Assembly: GCA_052384575.1 (NCBI GenBank)
Contig: JBQSUQ010000004.1
From: JBQSUQ01 sp052384575
GTDB taxonomy: Bacteria > Pseudomonadota > Gammaproteobacteria > Enterobacterales > Pasteurellaceae
Strand: one strand, 5' to 3'
Length of the DNA: 64,000 nt
The notes under the pieces are model-generated. The model was not told where the DNA came from and searched no databases. It was given only the letters and a program-made list of their open reading frames with translations. Positions 44,036 to 54,100 of this stretch are shown here, piece after piece. Each line of letters starts with the position of its first letter. Position 1 is the stretch's first letter. Position numbers and translations under genes: made by a program.

Positions 44036-44091
44036 AAAGTGCGGTGTATTTTTATCGATTTTTATAACGATTAAAAATACACCGCATTTTA
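44036..44091. terminator. Long hairpin terminator with one decayed uptake signal
   Basis: Arms 44036-44058 and 44069-44091 pair almost completely with two single-base bulges. The left arm holds an intact uptake signal (44038-44046); in the right arm the matching copy has lost one base. It lies beyond the gyrA stop (44130) and upstream of fumC, and ends the gyrA transcript. Confidence 0.75.
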
Positions 44092-44129
44092 ATTTTAACA
44101 ACTGGTTTTATGTTACTCAGAACAGTCGA

Positions 44130-46787
44130 TTATTCTTCCGAATTTTCCACCGCGCTTTCACCATCAAATTCATCTTCTTCTGGTTCAGCTACGCGTTCTA
44201 AGCTAACAACTTGTTCGTTTTCTGCAGTACGAATTAAGCGAACACCTTGCGTGTTACGTCCAATAATATTGACTTCACTCACACGAGTGCGCACAAGCGT
44301 TCCCGCGTCTGTAATCAACATAATTTGGTCTGTTTCTTCCACTTGTGTTGCAGCAACTACTTTGCCATTGCGTTCGCTTACTTTAATGGAAATAACACCT
44401 TTGGTATTACGTGATTTCGTCGGATATTCTTCTAATTTTGTACGTTTACCATAACCGTTTTGAGTTGCAGTCAGAATTTCGCCATTATTTTTTGGTACCA
44501 CAAGGGAAACCACTTTGTCGATATTTAAATCTAAACTGTCTTCTACGTTATCGTCAGAAACGTCTTCAATTTCCACCGCACTTTCATCATCAGACATCTC
44601 TAAGGTAAGCGCAAGTTTGATTCCACGAACACCTGTTGCGGTTCTCCCCATTGCTCGAACAGCATTTTCACTGAATCTGACCACGCGACCTTGAGCAGAG
44701 AACAACATGATTTCATTGCTACCATCGGTGATATCTACGCCAATTAACTCATCTTCATCACGTAAATTTAATGCAATGATACCATTTGAACGTGGGCGAC
44801 TAAATTCGGTGAGGGCAGTTTTCTTCACAATACCGCCAGCGGTTGCCATCACCACGAATTTATCTTCATCGTAGTTGGCTACTGGTAAAATAGCGGTAAT
44901 ACGTTCATTTTCTTCTAATGGTAGAATATTCACAATTGGACGTCCACGTGAACCGCGGCTTGCTTGTGGTAATTGGTAGACTTTCAACCAATAGAGGCGA
45001 CCGCGACTTGAGAAGCATAAAATAGTGTCATGAGTATTTGCCACTAATAAACGCTCAATGAAATCTTCTTCTTTCATTTTGGTCGCAGATTTTCCTTTAC
45101 CACCGCGACGCTGTGCTTCATAGTCAGTTAATGGCTGATATTTCACATAGCCTTCGTGAGAAAGGGTAACAACCACATCTTCCTGTGCGATGAGATCTTC
45201 TAAATTAATATCGCCAGAAGCAGCAGTAATTTCTGTTCGACGAGCGTCATTGAAATTTTGTTTAACTAATTCTAATTCTTCGCGAATCACTTCACGCAAA
45301 CGATCTGTGCTGGTCAGAATGTGTAATAATTCGCCAATTTGAACTAAGATTTCTTTATACTCATCAACAATTTTTTCATGTTCTAAACCGGTTAAACGGT
45401 GTAGACGTAATTCTAAAATTGCACGAGCTTGCGCATCTGAAAGATAGTATTCGCCATTGTGAATACCACATTCTTTTGGTAAGTCGTCAGGACGTGAAGC
45501 GTCAACGCCTGCGGCTTCTAACATTGGCGCAACATTACCTAATTGCCAAGGTTGTGCTAATAAGCCTTCACGAGCTTCTTCTGCTGTTTTTGAGGCACGA
45601 ATTAAATTGATAACAGGATCAATATTAGCGAGAGCAATTGCTAAACCTTCTAAAATATGTGCGCGCTCGCGAGCTTTGCGTAATTCAAACACTGTGCGGC
45701 GAGTAACGACTTCACGACGATGTTTGACGAAGGCTTCAATAATTTGTTTTAAGTTGAATAAACGCGGTTGACCATGATCTAAAGCGACCATATTGATACC
45801 GAAGGTGACTTGCATTTGTGTCAGCGCGTAAAGATGATTTAAGACCACTTCGCCGACCGCATCGCGTTTAATATCAATTTCGAGGCGGATCCCTTCTTTA
45901 CTTGAGAGATCAAGCACATTAGCGATACCTTCAATTTTCTTTTCACGCACTAATTCAGCAATTTTTTCTACTAATTTTGCTTTATTGACTTGATAAGGAA
46001 TTTCGGTAATAACAATTTGCTCACGTCCTTTATCATTTACTTCAACTGTCGCTTTCGCACGAACGTAAACTTTACCGCGGCCTGTTTTATATGCTTCTTC
46101 AATACCTCGACGACCATTAATCAGTGCAGCAGTTGGAAAGTCAGGACCTGGAATAAATTGCATGAGTTCATCAATGCTGATATCTTCGTTATCAATGTAA
46201 GCAAGACAGCCATCCATCACCTCGCCTAAATTATGCGGAGGAATATTGGTTGCCATACCCACAGCAATACCTGATGAACCATTGACTAAAAGTGCTGGAA
46301 TCTTCGTTGGTAACACATCAGGAATCATTTCTTTGCCATCGTAGTTTGGCGAGAAATCAACGGTTTCTTTGTCTAAATCAGTTAATAATTCCTGTGTGAT
46401 TTTTTGCATACGTACTTCGGTATAACGCATTGCAGCCGGCGCATCGCCATCAATTGAACCGAAGTTACCTTGACCATCCACAAGCATATAGCGTAAAGAA
46501 AAGGGCTGAGCCATACGCACAATGGTGTCATAAACCGCACTATCGCCATGTGGGTGGTATTTACCGATAACATCGCCCACAACACGCGCCGATTTTACAT
46601 AGGATTTATTATGTGTATTGCCGCTTTGATCCATTGAAAAAAGAACGCGTCGGTGTACAGGTTTTAAACCATCGCGCACATCGGGTAACGCACGTCCAAC
46701 AATGACCGACATGGCATAGTCAAGATAAGAAGATTTTAGTTCTTCTTCAATGCTCACAGGGATAATATCTTGTGTTAATTCAGACAT
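44130..46787 (-). CDS. gyrA: DNA gyrase subunit A
   Basis: GyrA cuts and rejoins DNA in the GyrA2B2 complex that introduces negative supercoils. The 885-residue protein has the catalytic Tyr122 (AAMRYTEVRM), the quinolone-resistance region HPHGDSAVYDTIVRMAQP with Ser83 and Asp87 unchanged (sensitive type), the GyrA box QRRGGKG and six C-terminal beta-pinwheel repeats. The C-terminus is acidic (EPEEDEFDGE). ATG 46787 (MSELTQ) follows AGGA; an in-frame ATG at 46844 has no ribosome-binding site. Confidence 0.98.
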   Translation of the reverse strand: MSELTQDIIPVSIEEELKSSYLDYAMSVIVGRALPDVRDGLKPVHRRVLFSMDQSGNTHNKSYVKSARVVGDVIGKYHPHGDSAVYDTIVRMAQPFSLRYMLVDGQGNFGSIDGDAPAAMRYTEVRMQKITQELLTDLDKETVDFSPNYDGKEMIPDVLPTKIPALLVNGSSGIAVGMATNIPPHNLGEVMDGCLAYIDNEDISIDELMQFIPGPDFPTAALINGRRGIEEAYKTGRGKVYVRAKATVEVNDKGREQIVITEIPYQVNKAKLVEKIAELVREKKIEGIANVLDLSSKEGIRLEIDIKRDAVGEVVLNHLYALTQMQVTFGINMVALDHGQPRLFNLKQIIEAFVKHRREVVTRRTVFELRKARERAHILEGLAIALANIDPVINLIRASKTAEEAREGLLAQPWQLGNVAPMLEAAGVDASRPDDLPKECGIHNGEYYLSDAQARAILELRLHRLTGLEHEKIVDEYKEILVQIGELLHILTSTDRLREVIREELELVKQNFNDARRTEITAASGDINLEDLIAQEDVVVTLSHEGYVKYQPLTDYEAQRRGGKGKSATKMKEEDFIERLLVANTHDTILCFSSRGRLYWLKVYQLPQASRGSRGRPIVNILPLEENERITAILPVANYDEDKFVVMATAGGIVKKTALTEFSRPRSNGIIALNLRDEDELIGVDITDGSNEIMLFSAQGRVVRFSENAVRAMGRTATGVRGIKLALTLEMSDDESAVEIEDVSDDNVEDSLDLNIDKVVSLVVPKNNGEILTATQNGYGKRTKLEEYPTKSRNTKGVISIKVSERNGKVVAATQVEETDQIMLITDAGTLVRTRVSEVNIIGRNTQGVRLIRTAENEQVVSLERVAEPEEDEFDGESAVENSEE

Positions 46788-46887
46788 TGATAATTTCCTA
46801 ATCTGTATAAAAAAATTAGCGAAATTATAGCATAAAAAGGGCAATTTCGCCTAAAGGTAATTGGCTTTTTTAGGCAAAAAATAAGAA

Positions 46888-46916
46888 AAAAGTGCGGTGT
46901 TTTTCACCGCACTTTT
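46888..46916. terminator. Uptake-signal terminator after fur
   Basis: A perfect 12-bp stem (46888-46899 with 46905-46916) of two inverted uptake signals, with a T5 loop, lies 9 bases beyond the fur stop. On the minus strand it is followed by TTTCTTAT. Confidence 0.85.
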
Positions 46917-46925
46917 GGGAGGAAT

Positions 46926-47354
46926 TTATTTCTCACATTTGTTAATATCAGTACATTTTCCATAGAGATATAAACTGTGGTTTTCCAGTTGAATACCATG
47001 TTCTTTGCTGATCGCTTTTTGGCGTTCTTCAATGATAGTATCATTGAATTCAAAGACTTTTCCGCAATCCACACAAATGATGTGATCATGGTGTTCTGTC
47101 GGGGCTAATTCAAAGATCGATTTGTTGCCTTCAAAGTTATGACGAACCAAAATTTTTGCTTCATCAAATTGGTTTAATACACGATAAACGGTCGCTAAAC
47201 CAATTTCTTCACCTTTCTCTAACAACATTTTGTATACATCTTCAGCAGAGAAATGTTCCATCTTATGCTCTTGCATAAGGGCTAAAATGGTTAAGCGAGG
47301 CTCAGTGATCTTTAACCCAGCTTTTTTTAATAGTTTGATATTTTCTTCGGACAT
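46926..47354 (-). CDS. fur: Ferric uptake regulator Fur
   Basis: Fur represses iron-uptake genes when bound to Fe2+. The 142-residue protein has the winged helix (AGLKITEPRLTILALM and GEEIGLATVYRVLNQF), the metal-binding block EHHDHIICVDCGKVFEF and C-terminal cysteines (GKCTDINKCEK). It follows fldA by 11 bases, as in E. coli. A Fur box lies upstream of the operon (48224-48242), consistent with autoregulation. Confidence 0.97.
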   Translation of the reverse strand: MSEENIKLLKKAGLKITEPRLTILALMQEHKMEHFSAEDVYKMLLEKGEEIGLATVYRVLNQFDEAKILVRHNFEGNKSIFELAPTEHHDHIICVDCGKVFEFNDTIIEERQKAISKEHGIQLENHSLYLYGKCTDINKCEK

Positions 47355-47365
47355 ATTAACATTCC

Positions 47366-47890
47366 TTATGCTAATTCAGCTAAACACATTTCATCGTAAA
47401 CTTGTTTAACCCAGGTTTCAACACGAGCGGCAGTTAATTCCGGTTGACGATCTTCATCAATACATAAACCTACAAAGGTATTTTCATCTAATAATGCACG
47501 TGAAGATTCGAAACTATATCCCTCTGTTGACCAATGACCTACCACGATTGCGCCATGTGGTTCGATAATTTCACGAACAGTACCCATGGCATCGCAGAAA
47601 TAATCTGCATAATCTTCTTGGTCACCACAACCGAAAATCGCGACTAATTTGTCTGTGAAATCAATTTCTTCTAAAGTTGGGAAGAAATCATCCCAATCAC
47701 ATTGTGCTTCGCCATAATACCAAGTCGGAATACCGAACATTAAAAAATCATATTTTTCAATGTCTTCTTTGCTACTTTTGGCGATGTCACGAATATCAAC
47801 TAATTCGCTGCCTAGTTGCTTTTGGATCATTTTCGCAATATTTTCTGTGTTGCCTGTGTCACTACCGTAAAATAAACCAACAATAGCCAT
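47366..47890 (-). CDS. fldA: Flavodoxin 1
   Basis: FldA is an FMN electron carrier for biotin synthesis, radical-SAM activation (including pyruvate formate-lyase activation) and methionine synthase. The 174-residue protein has the FMN phosphate loop GSDTGNTENIAKM and the isoalloxazine regions PTWYYGEAQCDWDDF and GCGDQEDYADYFCDA. It lies between ybfE (5-base gap) and fur. By activating pyruvate formate-lyase, such a flavodoxin would feed formate to the hydrogenlyase. Confidence 0.97.
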   Translation of the reverse strand: MAIVGLFYGSDTGNTENIAKMIQKQLGSELVDIRDIAKSSKEDIEKYDFLMFGIPTWYYGEAQCDWDDFFPTLEEIDFTDKLVAIFGCGDQEDYADYFCDAMGTVREIIEPHGAIVVGHWSTEGYSFESSRALLDENTFVGLCIDEDRQPELTAARVETWVKQVYDEMCLAELA

Positions 47891-47895
47891 GTTAT

Positions 47896-48180
47896 TTACC
47901 TATTTCCTTGAATATTGAAGTAATCTTGTAAGATGTTTTCGATCATTTCAGATCGACTTATATTATTAATTGAAGCGAGTTCTTCTAATTGCTGCACTAA
48001 TTCGAGGTGTAATTTTAATTCGACACGTTTTAAACCACTTGAGCGATCGCGGCGAAGTTGATTACGTTTATTTACCCGAATTTGTTGTTCACGACTAAGT
48101 GGATTTGTTCTTGGTCTTCCTACTCGACGTTGATCAGCAAAGAGATCTAATGTAATGCAATCTGCATCTTGCTTTGCCAT
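47896..48180 (-). CDS. ybfE: YbfE, small ribbon-helix-helix-like protein
   Basis: This is a 94-residue basic protein of the YbfE family (97 residues in E. coli), with LDLFADQRRVGRPRTNPLSR at the start and LKRVELKLHLELVQQLEELA followed by SRSEMIENILQDY, a ribbon-helix-helix-type fold. E. coli ybfE is LexA-regulated, but no good SOS box is visible here. It is the first gene of ybfE-fldA-fur and therefore the first under the Fur box. The molecular function is unknown. Confidence 0.85.
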   Translation of the reverse strand: MAKQDADCITLDLFADQRRVGRPRTNPLSREQQIRVNKRNQLRRDRSSGLKRVELKLHLELVQQLEELASINNISRSEMIENILQDYFNIQGNR

Positions 48181-48223
48181 GTTTTAATTCACTGTTTAAT
48201 TTCATACTAACAATCATGCCATT

Positions 48224-48242
48224 AATAATGAGAATGATTGAC
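48224..48242. promoter_or_regulatory. Fur box upstream of ybfE-fldA-fur
   Basis: AATAATGAGAATGATTGAC matches the 19-base Fur consensus (GATAATGATAATCATTATC) at 14 positions. It lies 44 bases before the ybfE start in the 123-base gap to ybfF. It should make fur transcription iron-dependent. Confidence 0.6.
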
Positions 48243-48303
48243 TACTAGAGAAAATTTGTTGAACTATACCATAATTCCACAATAAATTAAATGTTAAAAA
48301 CGA

Positions 48304-49089
48304 TTAATCTGATTGTAAAAAACGTTGAATTGCTCGAATGACAAACTCCGGTTTTTCTGCATGCACCCAATGTCCCGCGCCATTAATGGTAAATGAGGTG
48401 GCAAGAGGAAATTGCGCAAGAACAGCATTTGTATCTTGCTCTGAAATGTAGTTGGATAAACCACCTTTAATAAAGAGTGTTTTTACTTTTGTGGCAACTT
48501 GATTATCCCAGCCCATAATCTCATCATAATGCTGATAAAGTGCGGTGAAATTAAAGCGAAATTTTTGTGTAGAATTGATATCAAAAGATTTCAGCATAAA
48601 TTGCTGTACGCTTTCATCTTCAATATATTTTGCCAAAATTGGTTTTGCTTGTTGGCGTGTTTCTGCGTTGCTTTCAGCGACCGCAAACAATCCTGCAAAC
48701 ACCTTATCATGCCAGCGATGAGAGTAAGCCACAGGCGCAATATCAATTACAACTAACTTTTCTATGAGTTCAGGAATTAGCGTCGCCACTTTCATTGCGG
48801 TTTTTCCGCCCATGGAATGACCAATCAAAATCAGCTTATCTAATTGTAAATGTTCAACTAATTTCACGATATCTTGTGCCATTGCCTCATAGTTCATTTC
48901 ATCGCTATGAAAACTCTGTCCATGATTGCGCAAATCAACCCGCAAAATAGGGTAGTGATCGCTAAAAGCTCGCGCAAGCACGCCGAGATTATTCATATCG
49001 CCGAATAATCCATGAATAAAGACTAAGGTAGGTTGTTTGCTGTTTTCACAAGGTGTAAATTGGTAGTGAAGTAATTGTTGAATTGACAT
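48304..49089 (-). CDS. ybfF: YbfF, alpha/beta-hydrolase esterase
   Basis: This 261-residue alpha/beta-fold hydrolase has the oxyanion loop VFIHGLFGDMNNLG, the nucleophile elbow GHSMGGKTAM, and a catalytic histidine near the C-terminus in GAGHWVHAEKPE. E. coli YbfF (254 residues) is a thioesterase/esterase acting on acyl-CoA and palmitoyl esters in vitro; its physiological substrate is unclear. It diverges from seqA, the same arrangement as in E. coli and H. influenzae. Confidence 0.93.
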   Translation of the reverse strand: MSIQQLLHYQFTPCENSKQPTLVFIHGLFGDMNNLGVLARAFSDHYPILRVDLRNHGQSFHSDEMNYEAMAQDIVKLVEHLQLDKLILIGHSMGGKTAMKVATLIPELIEKLVVIDIAPVAYSHRWHDKVFAGLFAVAESNAETRQQAKPILAKYIEDESVQQFMLKSFDINSTQKFRFNFTALYQHYDEIMGWDNQVATKVKTLFIKGGLSNYISEQDTNAVLAQFPLATSFTINGAGHWVHAEKPEFVIRAIQRFLQSD

Positions 49090-49171
49090 TATTTTTTACA
49101 TGGAGAATTTACAAAGATGCGGGTATAATGCGAGAAATCCTTATTTGAATCAAGTTTTGTGAGAAGCATAA

Positions 49172-49807
49172 ATGAAAATTATTGAAGTTGATGAAGAATT
49201 ATACCAATACATTGCTAGTCATACCCAATCTATTGGCGAAAGCGCCTCCGATATTTTACGTCGTTTATTACATTTATCTTCTTCAAGTGTGAGTTCTACT
49301 GCGTTAGAAGTGACACCTGTTGTTGAGCCTGAACCCGTTCCAACTCAAACGGAAGTCAAACCTGTTGAGCAAATGGAAATGCGCTTGGAAAGTGCGGTGC
49401 AAAATCAACAAGATTTAGGTAACGACAAGGTATTATCTGATCAAAATACCTTAAATCCTATTTTGCAATTATTGGCATCAGAAGCTTTCAAACAAGAGAG
49501 TAAAGGCGTGTTACGTTTCCTTTCACTTTTAACTGCACTTTATCAAATCAACCCAACAGCCTTTGCTAATGCTATTGCTTCTGAAAATGTGCAAGGAAGA
49601 ACGCGTCTTTATTTTGCGCAAGATGAGAAAACATTATTACAAGCGGGCAATCATACCAAACCGAAAGCGATTCCTAACACGCCTTATTGGGTGATTACCA
49701 ATAATAATAGCGGTCGTAAAATGATCATGTTAGAAGCTGTTATGCGCGAAATGAAATTGCCACATGAAGTGATTGAAGAGGTTAAAAACGCATTCGTTGG
49801 CGGTTAA
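49172..49807 (+). CDS. seqA: Negative regulator of replication initiation SeqA
   Basis: SeqA binds hemimethylated GATC sites and sequesters oriC after initiation. The 211-residue protein has the N-terminal oligomerisation segment MKIIEVDEELYQYIASHTQ, a variable linker, and the C-terminal DNA-binding domain with GRTRLYFAQDE and NTPYWVITNNNSGRK. The linker carries a uptake signal (49390-49398). menE starts 3 bases after its stop; in E. coli seqA is followed by pgm instead. Confidence 0.96.
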   Translation: MKIIEVDEELYQYIASHTQSIGESASDILRRLLHLSSSSVSSTALEVTPVVEPEPVPTQTEVKPVEQMEMRLESAVQNQQDLGNDKVLSDQNTLNPILQLLASEAFKQESKGVLRFLSLLTALYQINPTAFANAIASENVQGRTRLYFAQDEKTLLQAGNHTKPKAIPNTPYWVITNNNSGRKMIMLEAVMREMKLPHEVIEEVKNAFVGG

Positions 49808-49809
49808 TC

Positions 49810-51165
49810 GTGACAGATTTGTTCCCTTGGCAACAATATGCCAGCACATATCCACATAAGATTGCCTTGCGAGATTTTTCGCAGGGCATTGCTTTTACTT
49901 GGTCAGCACTGAATGAGCAAATTGCGCAAAAAGTCGCTATTCTAAAGCAATTGCCTGATTCAACTGGCTTTGCTATTGCAATTTCAGGCAAAAATAGTTT
50001 CGCCTTGTTGAGTTATTATCTCGCAGCATTGCAATGCGAAATGCCCGTATTATTGCTTAATCCTGCCTTTCCTCAAGCTAAAATCGCTACATTATGTGAG
50101 CAGAATGGCATCCGCTATTGGATCGATTGTCAATCCGATCGTATTATTCAACAATGGAACAATCCTCAATTTTCAGCGCAAAGTTTAACTTTAACGCTGA
50201 CTTCAGGATCAACAGGCACCCCAAAAGCTATTATTCATCTTATGCAAAACCATTTGGATAATGCGAAAGGCGTGTGTGAGTTAATGCACTTTAGCACTGA
50301 AGACAGTTGGTTGTTTTCTTTGCCTTTATATCATGTGTCAGGACAGGGCATTGTGTGGCGTTGGTTGTTACAAGGGGCTGAGCTGATTTTGCCTAGTGAT
50401 AATTTTTATGCAGATTTATTCCGCTCAACTCATGCATCTTTAGTACCAACCCAAGCGCAGCGTTTATTGGATTATTGGCAGCAACATCCGCAAAGTGCGG
50501 TGCAAATTCGCTCAGTTTTATTGGGGGGCTCACATATTCCCGCAGAATTAACGCAAAATTTAACCGCACTTGGTATCCAAGCTTATTGTGGTTATGGCAT
50601 GACAGAAATGGCTTCTACAGTATTTGCAAAAAAATGTGATTCGACTTCTGGTGTGGGAAATTTATTGCAAGGGAGAGAGTTCCAAATTGTTGATAATGAA
50701 ATTTGGTTAAAAGGTGCGGGATTAGGTTTGGGGTATTATGCTCAAGGAAAAATTCAACCATTAACGAATTCGCAAGGCTGGTTACAGACTAAAGACAAAG
50801 GTTATTGGAACGGTGAGGAACTTTATATCCAAGGTCGTTTGGATAATATGTTTATTTCTGGTGGTGAAAATATTCAACCAGAAGAAATTGAAAACCTCAT
50901 TTTGTGTCATCCTCAAGTGAAGCAGGTATTTATTTTACCTAAAGCTGATGAAGAATTTGGTTATCGCCCAGTAGCTTTTATTGTTTTTTCCACTGAATTT
51001 TCCACCGCACTTGTAGATGAACTCAAATTATGGTTAAGTAATAGAATTGAAAAATTTAAACAACCAGTTTGTTATCTTCCGCTGCCACAACAAGTAGGTG
51101 AACAGGGCGCAATTAAAATATCAAGGGCTGCTTTAGCCAAGGAATTAACACGTTTATTAGGATAA
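49810..51165 (+). CDS. menE: o-Succinylbenzoate-CoA ligase
   Basis: MenE activates o-succinylbenzoate in menaquinone synthesis. The 451-residue adenylate-forming enzyme has LTLTSGSTGTPKAIIH (P-loop), GYGMTEMAST and YIQGRLDNMFISGGENIQP. The start is GTG 49810, three bases after seqA, probably by coupled translation. Menaquinone supports anaerobic respiration, in keeping with the FNR-linked genes in the window. Three uptake signals lie in it. Confidence 0.94.
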   Translation: MTDLFPWQQYASTYPHKIALRDFSQGIAFTWSALNEQIAQKVAILKQLPDSTGFAIAISGKNSFALLSYYLAALQCEMPVLLLNPAFPQAKIATLCEQNGIRYWIDCQSDRIIQQWNNPQFSAQSLTLTLTSGSTGTPKAIIHLMQNHLDNAKGVCELMHFSTEDSWLFSLPLYHVSGQGIVWRWLLQGAELILPSDNFYADLFRSTHASLVPTQAQRLLDYWQQHPQSAVQIRSVLLGGSHIPAELTQNLTALGIQAYCGYGMTEMASTVFAKKCDSTSGVGNLLQGREFQIVDNEIWLKGAGLGLGYYAQGKIQPLTNSQGWLQTKDKGYWNGEELYIQGRLDNMFISGGENIQPEEIENLILCHPQVKQVFILPKADEEFGYRPVAFIVFSTEFSTALVDELKLWLSNRIEKFKQPVCYLPLPQQVGEQGAIKISRAALAKELTRLLG

Positions 51166-51169
51166 TTTT

Positions 51170-54100
51170 ATGAATAAATTTTTAACAATCCGCCAGTTAT
51201 TTTTACTCTTTACGGTGTTTATGGCATTGCCAAGCATCAGTTTTGCTGATTTGCCAACGGAGGCGGATATTCAGTCGCAGTTGAAAACTGCACAATCGGC
51301 AGATCAAAATGATCCTAATAATAAAATTGTGGTGCAAAATTTAGAAGAAACGCTGAATTTTTTAACTAGAATTAGTCAACAAAAAGCAGAAATTAAACAG
51401 CTTGAAGATAAAATTAATAATGCTCCTAGCCTAACGCTTAAAACGCAGCAGCATTTAGATAGTTTAAAGAAGACAGTTGCGACTTCTGTAGATTTGACGA
51501 AACTCAGCACAGCTGAAATGCAAGCTAAGTTAACCTCGGCACAGCAAGAATTGCAGCAAATTCAAAATGTGCTTACCACATTAAATTCTGATCTTACGAT
51601 GATTAGAACTGCGCCTGAACGAGCGCAAGCCACATTAAATGCCAACTTAACGCGTACACAAGAAATTAATAAAGCCTTAGCGAATAGCACGCTCACTTCA
51701 GCCGAGAAAGTGCGGTTAGAAACAGAGCTCGTTTTTATTGAACTGCAAAACAACTTCAATAAATTGGCTTTACAAGGAAATAATGCCATCACCTCCCTTT
51801 ATTCTATCCAATTAGAAGATAAAAATTTGGAGCAAACTCAGTTACAAGCGCAAGTTGCAGCGTTACAGGATGCGATTAACCAAAAATATCTTGATGAATC
51901 TAAACTGCAAGCGGATCAGCTGACCAAACAACAAGACAAAACAGATGTGAGTAATCCTTTGCTTGCGGAACAGTTAGAGCTGAATGTGAAGCTAAGCCAA
52001 GAATTAGTTCAGCAAACCACATTAATGAATACTTTATCGCAAGATAATATCCGTATTAAAAATGTGTTAGATAATTTACAGCAAACACAGCGCAACATTG
52101 ATGATCAAATTAGTGCATTACAAGGCACATTGGTGTTATCTCGCATTATCAATAAGCAAAAAAATTTATTGCCGCAAGATCAAATGATTAGCGGTTTATC
52201 TAAACGTATTACCGATTTACGCGTGAAAATTTTTGATGTAACGGAAGAGCGCGATAATCTTTATGATATCCAAACTTATATTGCGAATTTAGAAGCAAAA
52301 AGTAAAACGACCTTTACTACAGCAGAAAAAACACAGTTAGGCCCAGTATTACAAGAGCGTCGTAAACTCTTATCAGATATTGTGAATTCGTTAAATAATC
52401 AATTAAATTTAGCGATTACCATTGAATTAAACCAAAAACAAGTGACAGCAATTAGTGATGAATTGCAGGGTAAATTACAACAACAGAGTTTCTGGGTAAG
52501 AAGTAATGCGCCTATTGATTTAGATTGGTTTGCTAATTTTTTGCCTGCGCTACAGCTTGAATTAACTGAAATTGTTAAATTAATTGATTTTTCCAATTGG
52601 CGTAATGATTTTATTTCAACCGGTGCATTAATTGTGGTGCTATTGGCGGTGGCATTCTTTATTCGCTCACAAAAACAAAAGATTGGTAAACATTTGCAAG
52701 AAATTGCTAAACGAGTGAATACACTTAATTCTGATAGCCATTGGAACACGCCTAAAGCCATTGCATTGGTGCTTATATTATGCTTACCAAGCACTTTATT
52801 TTTTATAGCCAGTTTATTCTTTGCCGCTTATGTGTGTTTAAAAGATCCATTCGTGGTTTTCCCTTGGATTCTGCAAATGGGGATCTATTGGTGGTTCTTC
52901 GCTTTTATGCTCGCCATGTTACATCCTGATGGCATTGCTTATCGTCATTTCAATATGCCGAAAGAAAGTGTAGAAACCTTCCATAAAGTACTTAAACGTT
53001 CAGTATGGATCTCTGCATTATGGATTAATGCTTCAATTTTCACTCATTTAGAAACAGGGATTCCAAATGATGTGATTGGTCAGGTAATGACGATCTCAGT
53101 CTTGATCATTTCGTTATTTATCATTGGGTTGCGTATGCAAAGTGCGGTGAAATCTTATGGTAATTCGGCGAAGGCACAAGAAAGCAAAACAATCCATTGG
53201 ATATTCCATATTATTCGCATTTTATTAGTGATTTCGCCGATTGTACTCACTGTACTGGTAGCAATGGGCTATTATTACACCGCGCTTAATTTGATGGATC
53301 ATCTGATGTCCTCTTATTTCGTGTGCGTGATTTGGTTAGTATTACGTAATGTGATTTATCGCGGTTTAGGCGTTTCTTCTCGTCGTTTAACCTATCAACG
53401 TTTTAAAGAAAAACGTGAGCAACAAGCTTTAGCGCGATCTGAATCGGAGGAAGAATTAGGCTTAAGTGTTGATTTACAACAAAATGAAAGCTTAGGCATC
53501 GCACAGGTGAAAGATCAAATCTTACGTATGACAGATTTGATTTTAATGGTCGTTCTATTTGCGATGTTATATTGGGTTTGGGCCGATTTAATTGGCGTTG
53601 CTTATTATTTACAAGGCGTGACACTTTGGCAGCAAGCCGTCGTAACGGAAACTGGCACCGTTTTAGAATCCATCACCTTACTTAATCTGCTACTGGCGAT
53701 TATTATTGTGATGGTAACTTATGCCTTAGTGCGTAATATTGGCGGTATTTTGGAAATTTTAATTTTCTCTCGCTTTGATTTTTCACAGGGAACGCCTTAT
53801 ACCATCACCACATTATTAACCTATTTTATTATTGCATTTGGTGCGAGTTTAGCCTTTTCGACCTTGGGAATGTCTTGGTCAAAATTACAATGGCTTTTCG
53901 CTGCACTTTCTGTTGGTTTAGGTTTCGGTTTACAAGCGATTTTTGCGAATTTTGTTTCGGGCATTATTATCTTATTTGAACGTCCCGTCCGAGTCGGGGA
54001 CGTAGTGACCATTGGCGAATACTCAGGTACCATTTCAAAAATTCGTATTCGTTCAACCACTATTATTGATTTTGATCGTAAGGAAGTGATTATTCCTAAC

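Noticed and set aside
46460..46560. Quinolone-resistance change in gyrA
   Set aside because: Ser83 and Asp87 are the sensitive residues.
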